This document shows positions 27,657 to 35,696 of a stretch of DNA of 64,000 nucleotides, piece after piece; positions within the stretch are counted from its first letter, which is position 1, and the number at the start of each line of letters is the position of its first letter. The notes beneath the pieces are model-generated. The model worked only from the letters and a program-made list of their open reading frames with translations. It did no database searches and was not told the DNA's origin. The DNA lies in NCBI RefSeq assembly GCF_030817215.1, contig NZ_JAUSZA010000001.1:2330501-2394500 (forward strand). Reading direction: 5' to 3'. This DNA comes from Paenibacillus sp. V4I3 (GTDB lineage Bacteria; Bacillota; Bacilli; Paenibacillales; NBRC-103111). A program made the translations under genes and the position numbers.

Positions 27657-27757
27657 GAAGAGATTAAACCACTTGGCCACTAGGAGTTTAGGAGTCTATA
27701 AGAACAAGAAGCTCCATTTGGATCAAAACTTCCCCTTCTTACAAGTAAATAGGTATG

Positions 27758-27943
27758 ATTGTTGTAGTAAATACAACAATAACTCCCTTCAGAAGGTTAG
27801 AAGGTGAAAGATGTTGTACGCCATACAACAATTTCCATTAAATTGAGTAAAATAGCCCCTATTTAAGCAAATATGTTGCACTTTCTACAACATGGGATAG
27901 CTTTTAACGTAAAAGTGAAGAAAATTGTTGTATGTTTTGCAAC
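27758..27943. repeat. Cluster of four 17-bp palindromes, GTTGTA-N5-TACAAC
   Basis: Sites at 27761-27777, 27813-27829, 27875-27891 and 27927-27943. The first two are perfect dyads (the first extends to 9-bp arms); the other two each have one change in one arm (GTTGCA, TGCAAC). Start-to-start distances are 52, 62 and 52 bases, close to whole helical turns. The spacer is always five bases and its sequence is not conserved. This could be an operator array or an interspersed repeat. Confidence 0.8.
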
Positions 27944-27977
27944 TTGAAGGGTTTACTCACATCTAAAAAACAATAAA

Positions 27978-28013
27978 CGAGCCAAACGTTTGTAGTATCA
28001 AACGTTTGGCTCG
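27978..28013 (-). terminator. Terminator of the small minus-strand operon
   Basis: A 15-bp stem, 27978-27992 with 27999-28013. On the minus strand it is followed by TTTATTGTTTTTT. Confidence 0.88.
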
Positions 28014-28019
28014 CTCAAT

Positions 28020-28325
28020 TTATTCTTGATTCATCGGTTCGTTCCGATAATCGTCTTCACCGGGATAATCCCTTTTAATACCTTCATGCAGCTCGTGATT
28101 CTCGTAAGAAAATTGGTTAGGCGGACGTTGGTCCTCTCGCCAGGGTTTACTTTTTCCAAGTGATTCGGTGTTTAGGCTTGTGCCATAAGGACCCTCGGGA
28201 AATTCTTCGGGAATTAAGTCATTGCGCTGGGACTCGACTGTCTCCAAATCGGTGAAAGCGTCGCGGTACTCAGGAATAAAGCCTTTTGTATGACTATACT
28301 TGTCGTTAGGGAACTTATCACTCAT
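28020..28325 (-). CDS. Small hydrophilic protein of unknown function
   Basis: 101 codons with AAGGAGG seven bases upstream of the ATG. The product is highly charged, rich in Pro, Asn, Asp, Glu and Tyr, with no membrane segment and probably little fold. I do not recognise a family. It lies 56 bases downstream of the next minus-strand gene and shares its terminator, so the two are probably one transcript. A spore- or stress-associated role would be a guess. Confidence 0.72.
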   Translation of the reverse strand: MSDKFPNDKYSHTKGFIPEYRDAFTDLETVESQRNDLIPEEFPEGPYGTSLNTESLGKSKPWREDQRPPNQFSYENHELHEGIKRDYPGEDDYRNEPMNQE

Positions 28326-28381
28326 GGATAAAGCCTCCTTATCAGGTTGCTATGCTTTTTCCAGTGTCCCCCGTCGCCTGC

Positions 28382-28675
28382 TTAAATATCCGTAAAATGA
28401 ATGGAACCAATAATTTGCGACAAGAATTCATTGAGTTCTTGTGCTTGTTCTTCATTAATTTTAAAAACATGTTCCAAATATCCTTCTTCCGCCAGATCAT
28501 CTGGGCCTATAACAGCACTGCGTCCGGATTGCAAATCAATCACAAGCTTTTTGCCGAAATATCGGGATGTAGACATAATAGCGAGGTCAAAACGGTGCAG
28601 CGCATTGCCAACAAAACAAACGAAACGTGTAGTTGTTTCTTCCTGATAGTCGTATAAAAAGTCATAATCAGACAT
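28382..28675 (-). CDS. Conserved small protein, resembles DUF3055 / SAV0927 family
   Basis: 97 codons from the ATG at 28675, which has GGAGGG five bases upstream; a longer frame to 28762 has no ribosome site. The wording TRFVCFVGNALHRFDLAI, SRYFGKKLVIDLQSG and IGPDDLAEEGYLEHVF is what I remember of the DUF3055 group in Firmicutes. No function is known to me. It is the first gene of a two-gene minus-strand unit. Confidence 0.75.
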   Translation of the reverse strand: MSDYDFLYDYQEETTTRFVCFVGNALHRFDLAIMSTSRYFGKKLVIDLQSGRSAVIGPDDLAEEGYLEHVFKINEEQAQELNEFLSQIIGSIHFTDI

Positions 28676-28745
28676 GAGGGCCCTCCATTCTCTTTCTAGT
28701 ATGTACCTCATTATAACCGAAAAAAGCTCGTCAACAAAACATATC

Positions 28746-28829
28746 TTGCGCCCATCTGACAAACATGGTATGATTTGGATATTAGAAAAAGGGAAGCACC
28801 TTTTCAGCTAACAAGCTGAGGAGGTGCTT
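28746..28829 (+). promoter_or_regulatory. Promoter and terminator-bearing leader before the HRDC gene
   Basis: TTGCGC at 28746-28751, a 17-base spacer and TATGAT at 28769-28774 form a promoter. About 20 bases after the expected start lies a hairpin, AAGCACCT at 28794-28801 with AGGTGCTT at 28822-28829 and an inner CAGCT/AGCTG stem, followed by T-rich sequence. The upstream gene is on the other strand, so this terminator acts on the HRDC gene's own leader or ends a small RNA. Confidence 0.6.
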
Positions 28830-28876
28830 TTTCGTTTTTCTGAACCTATTTTTAGCTACCGTTTGGAGGAGAAGGC

Positions 28877-29890
28877 ATGAATATTGTATTTCTGAACACA
28901 TTGGAGAAAGAAGCGGGGGATCATCGCGTTACATCGGCCCAAGTGTCGATTGGGGAAGAACAAGGCATTTGGAATGTCTTTTGGAATGAGCCTGATAGCG
29001 CTGGCAAAATTCAGCAAGATCAGTGGTATCAGGGGTTGAGCTGGGATGAGATGCTGAGTGCTTTCCGTCAGGGGCTGCGAGATAAAGTTCGTTCCGGTTT
29101 CCGTCCGCTTGTTAGTACGGATTTGGAATCAGCGCAAGGCCTGTCGGGCAAGGCTAGAATGACACAGATGTTGACCTACTACTGCGAAGAAAATCCAAGT
29201 GAGGAAGTGTACGAAACACTCCGCGCTTGGAGGCGCGAACAAGCTGCCCGCGAAGGGAAAGCACCGTATATTCTCGCCACGAACCGTGTGCTTCGCATGA
29301 TCTCCGTTTTCCTGCCCCAGAGTAAGGAAGAGCTGCAGCAAATTCCTGGCTTCGGTGAGCAGAAGACGACCATGTACGCGGCAGATGTGCTCAATTTAAC
29401 CGCTGAGTATACACGTTCGAATGGCTTCCCATTAGATTGGGTGGCTAAAAGCGTAGACACAGTGAAGTTTGAGGCTTGGCTCCACGCTCAGAAGGAGCAA
29501 AAGCTGCGTACAGAGCTTGACCGTGAGGTTAGTAAGCGCAAGCTTCTTGAGATCGTTGCAGGCGGAGGAAGCTTGGCTGATCTGCAAGCAGTGCTAACCA
29601 TGCCGCGCAGGGAACTGCTGCTCTGGGTGGAGGATTTGGAGCGTGAGGGATACGATATGGATCCGCTTGTGGAAGCGGAGCTTGCTTCGATCCCGGAAGA
29701 AGAGCAAATCAAAGCCTGGAACGCCTTCGAATCGGAAGGTGACCGCTACCTGAAGCCGGTGCTGCAGCGCATCATCGGCACGGAGGAGCTCAAAGGCAAA
29801 GACCTTGACCGCGCCTATGAGTGGCTGCGATTGCTCCGTTTGCGCTTCCGCAGGGAGAAGGATAGGTTTACTTCTCAAGCTGCAAGCTAG
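28877..29890 (+). CDS. HRDC-domain protein of unknown function
   Basis: 337 codons after GGAGGAG. Residues ~105-185 form an HRDC domain (EVYETLRAWRREQAAREGKAPYI, then FLPQSKEELQQIPGFGEQKT), the helical nucleic-acid-binding module of RecQ and RNase D. The N-terminal ~90 residues have no catalytic motif I can see. The C-terminal ~130 residues are charged and helical and contain ILEIVAGGGS-like helix-turn segments, resembling the C-terminal end of RecQ-like proteins. It likely binds DNA or RNA. No nuclease or helicase motifs are visible. Confidence 0.78.
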   Translation: MNIVFLNTLEKEAGDHRVTSAQVSIGEEQGIWNVFWNEPDSAGKIQQDQWYQGLSWDEMLSAFRQGLRDKVRSGFRPLVSTDLESAQGLSGKARMTQMLTYYCEENPSEEVYETLRAWRREQAAREGKAPYILATNRVLRMISVFLPQSKEELQQIPGFGEQKTTMYAADVLNLTAEYTRSNGFPLDWVAKSVDTVKFEAWLHAQKEQKLRTELDREVSKRKLLEIVAGGGSLADLQAVLTMPRRELLLWVEDLEREGYDMDPLVEAELASIPEEEQIKAWNAFESEGDRYLKPVLQRIIGTEELKGKDLDRAYEWLRLLRLRFRREKDRFTSQAAS

Positions 29891-29945
29891 CTAGTATTGA
29901 CATTGATTAGGATTATATGATTAAATGATCAATAATCTAAATATC

Positions 29946-30240
29946 AATGAAAGCGATGACGAACATGGGCTATGCCCGAAGTAGGAGAAATGCCACTGCT
30001 GCAGAGAGTCGGTGTAAGGTGCAAACCGATGCAAGTATGGCTCCGAATTACAGTTCTGAGTTGGTTAAGGGAACATGCTCGTTAGGGCATCAGTAGCTTT
30101 TACCCGGCATTCATTTGTCGTTATGAATCTAAGTGAAAGAGAACTTTGCGAATGAGAGACCGCAAACCCTTCTCTTTAATTAGGGTGGTACCGCGAGACA
30201 ACCTTCTCGTCCCTTTGTGGACGCGCAGGTTGTCTTTTTT
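29946..30240 (+). ncRNA. T-box leader of tyrS (tyrosine specifier)
   Basis: A full T-box layout: AGAGAGTCGGTG in the stem I region, specifier-loop codon TAC at 30049-30051 (tyrosine), the conserved AGGGTGGTACCGCG at 30182-30195, and a terminator, AGACAACCT at 30196-30204 with AGGTTGTCT at 30227-30235 plus six T. Uncharged tRNA-Tyr should stabilise the antiterminator and allow tyrS transcription. Confidence 0.95.
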
Positions 30241-30270
30241 GTATTTATTACGATGAGGAGGATTAATATT

Positions 30271-31530
30271 ATGTTGATATGGGATCAGCTTACCGAAATA
30301 CAGCAGCAGGAAGTGGAACGTCAATTACTTGTCATTGGGCGGGGCACTGCCGAAATCGTGCCTGAGGAAGCACTCAAGCAAAAGATCATGCACGCAGTGG
30401 TAACAGGTACGCCGCTAAAAGTGAAGCTCGGCTTAGATCCGTCTGCGCCCGATATACACATTGGCCACACCGTTGTTTTGCAGAAGCTGCGTCAATTTCA
30501 AGATTTGGGACATGAGGTTCAACTCATTATTGGAGATTTCACAGGACGCATCGGTGATCCAACCGGAAAGTCAGAGACACGCAAGCAGCTGTCAGAGGAA
30601 GATGTTAAGCTCAATGCGCAAACGTATCAGACGCAATTGTCCAAAATATTAGATTTGACCAAGACTACCTTTTACTACAACTCATCTTGGCTTGGAGCGC
30701 TTAGATTCGATGATGTGCTGAAGCTAGCTGGTAAAGTAACGGTTGCGCGCATGCTGGAGCGGGACGATTTTGCCAAAAGATACGCGGCTAATCAGCCGAT
30801 TCATGTTCATGAGTTTTTCTACCCTTTAATGCAGGGCTATGACTCGGTTTCTCTTAAAAGTGACATTGAGCTAGGCGGAACCGATCAAACCTTCAACATT
30901 TTGATGGGCCGAACGCTCCAAAGTGCTTATGAGATAAAAGATGGGCAGGTAGCTATTCTGATGCCGCTGCTCGAAGGCTTGGACGGTGTTCAAAAAATGA
31001 GCAAAAGCTTGCGGAATTACATTGGCATCGACGAGCTTCCTAACGAAATTTTCGGCAAAACGATGTCGATTCCGGATTCGCTCATGACCAAATACTACGA
31101 GTTAACAACGTCCATCTCAAATGAATCCCTGAATGATCTCAAAAGTGAGCTAGAAGCAGGTGCCATCCATCCGAGAGATGCCAAGATGAAGCTGGCTAAG
31201 GAATATGTGCAAATGTATCATGGTGCGCAGGCGGCTGAAGATGCAGAACAGCATTTTATAACCGTTTTCCAAAAGAGAGCTTTGCCCGAAGACATCGAAG
31301 AAATGACTCTAAGCATTGGCCAGTTGGAAGAAGGCTCAATCTCCATCATTAAGCTTCTCGTTTTACTAGATCTGCAAGCTTCCAACGGGGAAGCAAGACG
31401 AAGTGTGGAGCAAGGGGCAGTGAAGATCAATGAACAGAAGGTCATGCAAATTCATGACCAAATAACCCCGAAGGATGGGGATATTATTCAGGTGGGGAAA
31501 CGGAAGTTTGTTAAAATTAAGCTGATTTAA
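30271..31530 (+). CDS. tyrS: Tyrosine--tRNA ligase
   Basis: 419 codons from ATG 30271, preceded by GAGGAGGA; the ATG upstream at 30217 lies within the T-box terminator. Class I synthetase: the HIGH motif is exact at residues 63-66 and KMSKS is exact at 242-246. GGTDQTFNILMGR is the tyrosine-site block. The last ~65 residues are an S4 RNA-binding domain. The LGLDPSAPDIHIGH wording resembles the TyrZ-like bacterial group. Controlled by the T-box immediately upstream. Confidence 0.97.
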   Translation: MLIWDQLTEIQQQEVERQLLVIGRGTAEIVPEEALKQKIMHAVVTGTPLKVKLGLDPSAPDIHIGHTVVLQKLRQFQDLGHEVQLIIGDFTGRIGDPTGKSETRKQLSEEDVKLNAQTYQTQLSKILDLTKTTFYYNSSWLGALRFDDVLKLAGKVTVARMLERDDFAKRYAANQPIHVHEFFYPLMQGYDSVSLKSDIELGGTDQTFNILMGRTLQSAYEIKDGQVAILMPLLEGLDGVQKMSKSLRNYIGIDELPNEIFGKTMSIPDSLMTKYYELTTSISNESLNDLKSELEAGAIHPRDAKMKLAKEYVQMYHGAQAAEDAEQHFITVFQKRALPEDIEEMTLSIGQLEEGSISIIKLLVLLDLQASNGEARRSVEQGAVKINEQKVMQIHDQITPKDGDIIQVGKRKFVKIKLI

Positions 31531-31541
31531 ACAGGACAAAA

Positions 31542-31588
31542 AGGGCTCCTTGATAGCAGCGTTCTGCTCCAAGAAGCCCTCACTTTTT
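31542..31588. terminator. Bidirectional terminator between tyrS and corA
   Basis: An outer stem, AGGGCT 31542-31547 with AGCCCT 31575-31580, plus interrupted inner pairing, flanked by A- and T-runs. It serves two convergent genes. Confidence 0.8.
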
Positions 31589-31605
31589 CCAAGTTCAAAA
31601 GGTAT

Positions 31606-32550
31606 CTATAGCCATTCTTTTTTACGAAATAATACATACATGCCAATACCTAATGCACCCATGAACGCTAAGACAATTTCATCGCCATGAGCCACATGAA
31701 GCCCGAGGATGTTATCAAAATTCATTCCGAACACGCCGGTAATGAACGTCAAAGGCATGAAGATCGTCGAAGTTGCTGTGAAAACTCGCATGATCTCATT
31801 CGCACGGTTAGCGACGCTAGACTGATAGGCTTCTCGTAAGTTGCCCATGAGATCGCGCAGCGTATCGAACGTATCCACGATCTTTACGGCATTTTCATAA
31901 ATATCTCCGAAATATTTTTGCAGCTGATGGTCAATTAGTCTAAGCTCTTTCTTACCAAGTGTTCCAATCACATCACGCTGAGGAACTAGCACTTTTTTGA
32001 GCCATAAAATCTCTGAACGAAGACCGATAATTTCATTCAAATGCGACTTCTTCGTTGCCATCAGAATGTCTTCTTCCAGCTTTTCAATCTTGGCCTCGAT
32101 ACGGTCACCGACCGCCACATAATTATCGACGACAAGATCGACCAGATGGTATAGGAAACGATCGGCGCTGTTTACTTCCTCTTCCCAGAGAAAAGGTTTC
32201 AAAGCTCGAAGTTCATTAATTTTTTGTCTAGTAACTGTAATAATGACATGTTTGCTAAGAAATAGATTAAGTGCTCGAAGGAAAATTTCTTCATCATCAA
32301 ATCGAATACTATTAATAACGATAAAATAATGGGAATCGTAGAACTCAATTTTGGGACGTTGTTCCTCTTCGCTTAAGCAATCCTCCACGGCCAAATCATG
32401 AAGATGGAACATAGGTTGAAGGATCTCTAAGTCTTCTACCCCTGCATCAATCCAATAAAAGCCTCTTTCTGGAGGTGTTAGGGCGACAGTCACGTCATCA
32501 ACCAACGTAAAAATGCCATTCTGAACCCACCGTGTTTTCATCTGATCCAC
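31606..32550 (-). CDS. corA: CorA-family magnesium/divalent cation transporter
   Basis: 314 codons with AAAGGGGTGG upstream. A large cytoplasmic N-terminal domain and long helices are followed by two C-terminal membrane segments. The selectivity signature GMN is in TFITGVFGMNFDN at the end of the first segment, and the protein ends with the basic FRKKEWL. It forms a pentameric channel for Mg2+ (possibly Co2+ or Ni2+). A ~165-base structured leader precedes it, so RNA-level control by a metal is a possibility. Confidence 0.94.
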   Translation of the reverse strand: MDQMKTRWVQNGIFTLVDDVTVALTPPERGFYWIDAGVEDLEILQPMFHLHDLAVEDCLSEEEQRPKIEFYDSHYFIVINSIRFDDEEIFLRALNLFLSKHVIITVTRQKINELRALKPFLWEEEVNSADRFLYHLVDLVVDNYVAVGDRIEAKIEKLEEDILMATKKSHLNEIIGLRSEILWLKKVLVPQRDVIGTLGKKELRLIDHQLQKYFGDIYENAVKIVDTFDTLRDLMGNLREAYQSSVANRANEIMRVFTATSTIFMPLTFITGVFGMNFDNILGLHVAHGDEIVLAFMGALGIGMYVLFRKKEWL

Positions 32551-32560
32551 CCCTTTGAAT

Positions 32561-32626
32561 GGAATCAGTCGGTTAGTTCATCTTTTAGAGCAAGGCTCCG
32601 GATGAAGGAATAACCGACTGCATTCC
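32561..32626 (-). promoter_or_regulatory. Long hairpin in the corA leader
   Basis: GGAATCAGTCGGTTA at 32561-32575 pairs with TAACCGACTGCATTCC at 32611-32626. Inner arms TTCATC/GATGAA (32577-32582 and 32601-32606) and GAGC/GCTC continue the stem. It lies directly upstream of the corA ribosome site. No poly-T follows, so any control would act on translation or RNA stability. It does not match the M-box sequence I remember. Confidence 0.6.
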
Positions 32627-32723
32627 TACACTATTAAATTGTTTAAGATCCTTGCAGGTTCTACTCCTCGGTTCTCCGTCCAAACGTATGCCCTCCTTTT
32701 TCGTCCGTGTCGAATACTTGTTT

Positions 32724-32752
32724 AGTATAACCCTTCATATATCACGTTTCAA
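32724..32752 (-). promoter_or_regulatory. Sigma-A promoter of corA
   Basis: On the minus strand, TTGAAA (32752-32747), a 17-base spacer and TATACT (32729-32724). This gives a leader of ~165 bases before the start codon. Confidence 0.75.
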
Positions 32753-32824
32753 GCCATAAAAGTTTGCAGAAACTGGGTAGATTGTTGTTTAGATAAAGTA
32801 TGGAGATAACGCTCAGTCGGTGTC

Positions 32825-32855
32825 AAAAAAAAGCCGCCATGACTTACATGGCGGC
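32825..32855 (-). terminator. Terminator of the 75-residue minus-strand gene
   Basis: Stem 32833-32840 with 32848-32855 and eight T on the minus strand. The stop codon of the gene lies in the loop. Confidence 0.88.
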
Positions 32856-33071
32856 ATTAAAAATTTTATTTTTAATTTCTTTGTAAATCTCAATTAATTC
32901 AGGATCACCGCGCTGCAGCAATTCTTCTTCACTGTTAGCACCGTAGATACGGCATACCAGGGCCGCAGCATCCTCTGCTTGTTGAATCGTTGGTTTTGTG
33001 GTTTCGATTAGGGCGAAAAAGCGATTTAATGAAGCAAAAGCGGAGAAGCTATCGATCGTTTGGGTTGACAT
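32844..33071 (-). CDS. Small protein of unknown function
   Basis: 75 codons with AGAGGTC upstream of the ATG and a terminator whose stem contains the gene's last codons. The sequence looks helical (SLNRFFALIETTKPTIQQAE, then DPELIEIYKEIKNKIFNAAM). I know no family. A single-gene unit between corA and the methionine operon. The ribosome site plus terminator make it a believable gene. Confidence 0.7.
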   Translation of the reverse strand: MSTQTIDSFSAFASLNRFFALIETTKPTIQQAEDAAALVCRIYGANSEEELLQRGDPELIEIYKEIKNKIFNAAM

Positions 33072-33317
33072 AAATGACCTCTTTTCATGAAGTATGGTTT
33101 ATCAATAGAGTGTTGTTATATATATTAGTGTTTTAATATCATATAACCCGTATTTAAGAATGCTTAAACATATTTATTTGATACATTTTGTATCATTTGA
33201 ATTATAAGGGGACAAACCGTTGAAAATTCTTTGCTCTAATTTCTCTTGACAAGTGTTTCATGCCTTGACTTTGGTTTAATTTATAGTATGATAATTTTAA
33301 TCGCATACGTTACATTT
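33072..33317. other. AT-rich upstream region of the methionine operon
   Basis: It contains the palindrome TGATACA-TTT-TGTATCA at 33179-33195, whose role is unknown. TTGACT at 33265-33270 and TATGAT at 33287-33292 (16-base spacer) form the probable promoter of the riboswitch transcript. A second TTGACA lies at 33245. Confidence 0.6.
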
Positions 33318-33504
33318 TCTTATCAAGAGTAGGTGGAGGGACTAGCCCTATGACACCCGGCAACCGACAAACCTTTGCAAGCAAAGGGATGCACGGTGCT
33401 AATTCTTGCGGAAACGCTGTTTAAAGCGAATCTGGGAGATAAGAGAAGGACATTGACTTTGATTTTCCATGGCCTTTCTCTGATTCCAGAGAAGGTCATT
33501 TTTT
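33318..33504 (+). ncRNA. SAM-I (S-box) riboswitch with terminator
   Basis: The classic S-box core: TCTTATCAAGAG at the P1 5' strand, GGTGGAGGGACTAGCCC, TGACACCCGGCAACC, and the closing P1 strand GAGATAAGA near 33436-33444. The expression platform is a terminator, 33469-33482 with 33487-33499 plus six T. High S-adenosylmethionine should end transcription before metA. Confidence 0.96.
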
Positions 33505-33546
33505 CATTTATTTCCCAAATAAAACTTATGAAGAGGAGTGAACAGG

Positions 33547-34491
33547 ATGCCGATTAAGATTCCTGACAACCTGCCTGCCAAAGAAATTTTAAACCAAGAG
33601 AACATCTTCACCATGGACGAATCTGTCGCGTACCACCAGGATATACGTCCACTTCGAATTGCTTTATTGAATCTGATGCCAACCAAAGAGACGACGGAGA
33701 CGCAACTTCTGCGTTTAATCGGAAATACGCCATTGCAGGTGGAATTCGTGCTTCTGCATCCTAAAACTCATACTTCTAAGAACACTTCTGTCGAGCATTT
33801 GGAAATGTTTTATAAAACATTTGACGATATTAAAGATGAAAAGCTGGATGGCATGATTATCACGGGTGCTCCTGTCGAACAGATGGAGTTTGAAGATGTG
33901 AATTACTGGGAGGAATTGACGCAAATCCTGAATTGGAGTAAGCACAACGTCACTTCTACCTTGCATATTTGTTGGGCAGCTCAAGCGGGCTTGTATCATC
34001 ATTTCGGTGTGCGAAAGTTTGCGCTCGATAATAAGATGTTCGGAGTATTTCCTCATACCGTTCAGGTACCGAATACAAAGTTGCTGCGCGGCTTTGATGA
34101 AGTCTTTCATGTACCGCAATCTCGTCATACGGATATTCGTCGTGAAGACATTGAACAATGTCCGGATTTGGAGATTTTATCGGAATCAGAGGAGTCCGGT
34201 GTTTATATCGCCGCAACGCGAGACGGGAAGCATATTTTCGTAACAGGACATTCGGAATATGATGCTTGTTCCTTGAAATGGGAGTACGATCGGGATGTGA
34301 GTAGAGGGCTTTCAATCGAGATCCCCAAAAATTATTACCCGAATAATGATCCGAGCAGACAGCCTTATAATACTTGGAGAGCGCATGCGAATCTTCTGTT
34401 CTCCAATTGGTTGAATTATTATGTCTATCAAGAAACACCATTTGAACTGAACGCTAACATCAACGAAAGTTTGGCAAGCTCACAATTGTAA
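33547..34491 (+). CDS. metA: Homoserine O-acyltransferase (predicted acetyl-CoA specific)
   Basis: 314 codons from ATG 33547, with GAGGAG upstream; a GTG nine bases earlier is in frame. It activates homoserine for methionine synthesis. The catalytic cysteine is Cys142 in [10 protein letters not shown], the family position. Residue 111 is glutamate (GAPVEQMEF), whereas E. coli MetA has glycine there; glutamate at this position is known to go with acetyl-CoA rather than succinyl-CoA use. First gene of a three-gene operon under the SAM-I riboswitch. Confidence 0.95.
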   Translation: MPIKIPDNLPAKEILNQENIFTMDESVAYHQDIRPLRIALLNLMPTKETTETQLLRLIGNTPLQVEFVLLHPKTHTSKNTSVEHLEMFYKTFDDIKDEKLDGMIITGAPVEQMEFEDVNYWEELTQILNWSKHNVTSTLHICWAAQAGLYHHFGVRKFALDNKMFGVFPHTVQVPNTKLLRGFDEVFHVPQSRHTDIRREDIEQCPDLEILSESEESGVYIAATRDGKHIFVTGHSEYDACSLKWEYDRDVSRGLSIEIPKNYYPNNDPSRQPYNTWRAHANLLFSNWLNYYVYQETPFELNANINESLASSQL

Positions 34492-34523
34492 TTCGAACCC
34501 ATATCCCTGAGGAGGAACTCCCT

Positions 34524-35696
34524 TTGTTGAAAATCGAAAGTCGTCTCGCCCAAATTGGCTCTATTCAAGAACCCGTTACTGGAGCTATCAGCTTCCCAGT
34601 CTACCAAGCAACTGCGTTCCGTCATCCGAAGCTTGGGCAAAGTACAGGATTCGACTATGCGCGTACTAAAAGCCCGACACGCAAGGTGCTCGAGGATGCT
34701 ATTGCTCAGCTGGAGTCTGGAGATGCGGGCTTTGCTTGTTCCTCAGGAATGGCTGCGCTGCAAACCATTTTCGCTTATTTTAGCCAAGGAGATCATCTGA
34801 TTGTTTCCTTGGATTTATATGGCGGTACGTACCGCCTGCTTGAGAAAATCATGTCGCGCTTTGGTGTGACCGCTACGTATGTAGACACGAATGATTTAGA
34901 TGGGTTGGAAGCGGCGTACCAGCCGAATACCAAAGGTCTTGTCATTGAGACACCGACGAATCCGCTGATGATGATTACAGACCTTGAGCTTGTGTGTACA
35001 TGGGCTCGTAAAAAGGGCATCGTATCGATTGTCGACAACACTTTGTTAACGCCATATCTTCAACGTCCAATTGAGCTTGGTGCTGATATCGTCATTCATA
35101 GCGCGACCAAGTACCTCGGCGGTCATAATGACGTGCTCGCTGGTCTCATCGTGACCAAGGGCAAAGAACTTTCAGAGCAGATGGCCTTCCTGCACAACTC
35201 CATTGGTGCTGTGCTTGGACCGCAAGACAGCTGGCTCCTTATGAGGGGAATGAAGACGCTTGCGCTTCGCATGGAGCGTCATGAGCAGAACGCAACGGCA
35301 ATCGCGAAGTTCTTATTGGAACACCCGCTGATCGGTGAAGTTTACTACCCAGCGCTTGAAACGCACCCTGGTTATGCGATTCAGAATAAGCAGTCGAGTG
35401 GAAACACGGGCATTTTCTCCTTTAAAGTAAAGGATGCGAGACTGATTGAACCGATTCTTCGTCACATAGAGCTCATTGCTTTCGCGGAAAGCTTAGGCGG
35501 TGTCGAATCACTTATGACCTATCCGGCTGTACAAACACATGCGGATATTCCACTCGAAATTCGTCAGCAAATCGGTGTAGATGACCGTCTTTTACGCTTC
35601 TCTGTTGGCATCGAGCATATTGATGATCTGATTGCGGATCTTTCGAATGCTCTCAGCAAGGCGCAAGCCGAATTGGAAGGGGATTCGCTATCATGA
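34524..35696 (+). CDS. metI: Cystathionine gamma-synthase / O-acetylhomoserine thiolyase (MetI-like)
   Basis: 390 codons from TTG 34524 (or the next TTG), with GAGGAGG upstream. A PLP enzyme of the Cys/Met metabolism family: ARTKSPTRKVLE, SSGMAALQTIF, IETPTNPLMMITDL, and the PLP lysine in HSATKYLGGH. It condenses the acylated homoserine with cysteine, and possibly with sulfide. It overlaps the next gene by four bases and resembles it along its full length, a diverged duplication. Order metI-metC matches Bacillales. Confidence 0.93.
   Translation: MLKIESRLAQIGSIQEPVTGAISFPVYQATAFRHPKLGQSTGFDYARTKSPTRKVLEDAIAQLESGDAGFACSSGMAALQTIFAYFSQGDHLIVSLDLYGGTYRLLEKIMSRFGVTATYVDTNDLDGLEAAYQPNTKGLVIETPTNPLMMITDLELVCTWARKKGIVSIVDNTLLTPYLQRPIELGADIVIHSATKYLGGHNDVLAGLIVTKGKELSEQMAFLHNSIGAVLGPQDSWLLMRGMKTLALRMERHEQNATAIAKFLLEHPLIGEVYYPALETHPGYAIQNKQSSGNTGIFSFKVKDARLIEPILRHIELIAFAESLGGVESLMTYPAVQTHADIPLEIRQQIGVDDRLLRFSVGIEHIDDLIADLSNALSKAQAELEGDSLS

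Larger units (their letters stand above)
27564..28019. other. Non-coding region with simple repeat and palindrome cluster
   Basis: 456 bases without a credible gene. The first ~100 bases are purine-rich low-complexity sequence containing an 8-base unit (ACCCCAAG) repeated three times at 27631-27654. The second part holds four GTTGTA-N5-TACAAC palindromes (separate entry). The end holds the terminator of the minus-strand gene. No obvious terminator for the GH52 gene is seen. Confidence 0.7.

Noticed and set aside
32551-32720. M-box (Mg2+) riboswitch before corA
   Set aside because: The conserved M-box core I remember is not present, and there is no terminator. Reported only as an unassigned structured leader.
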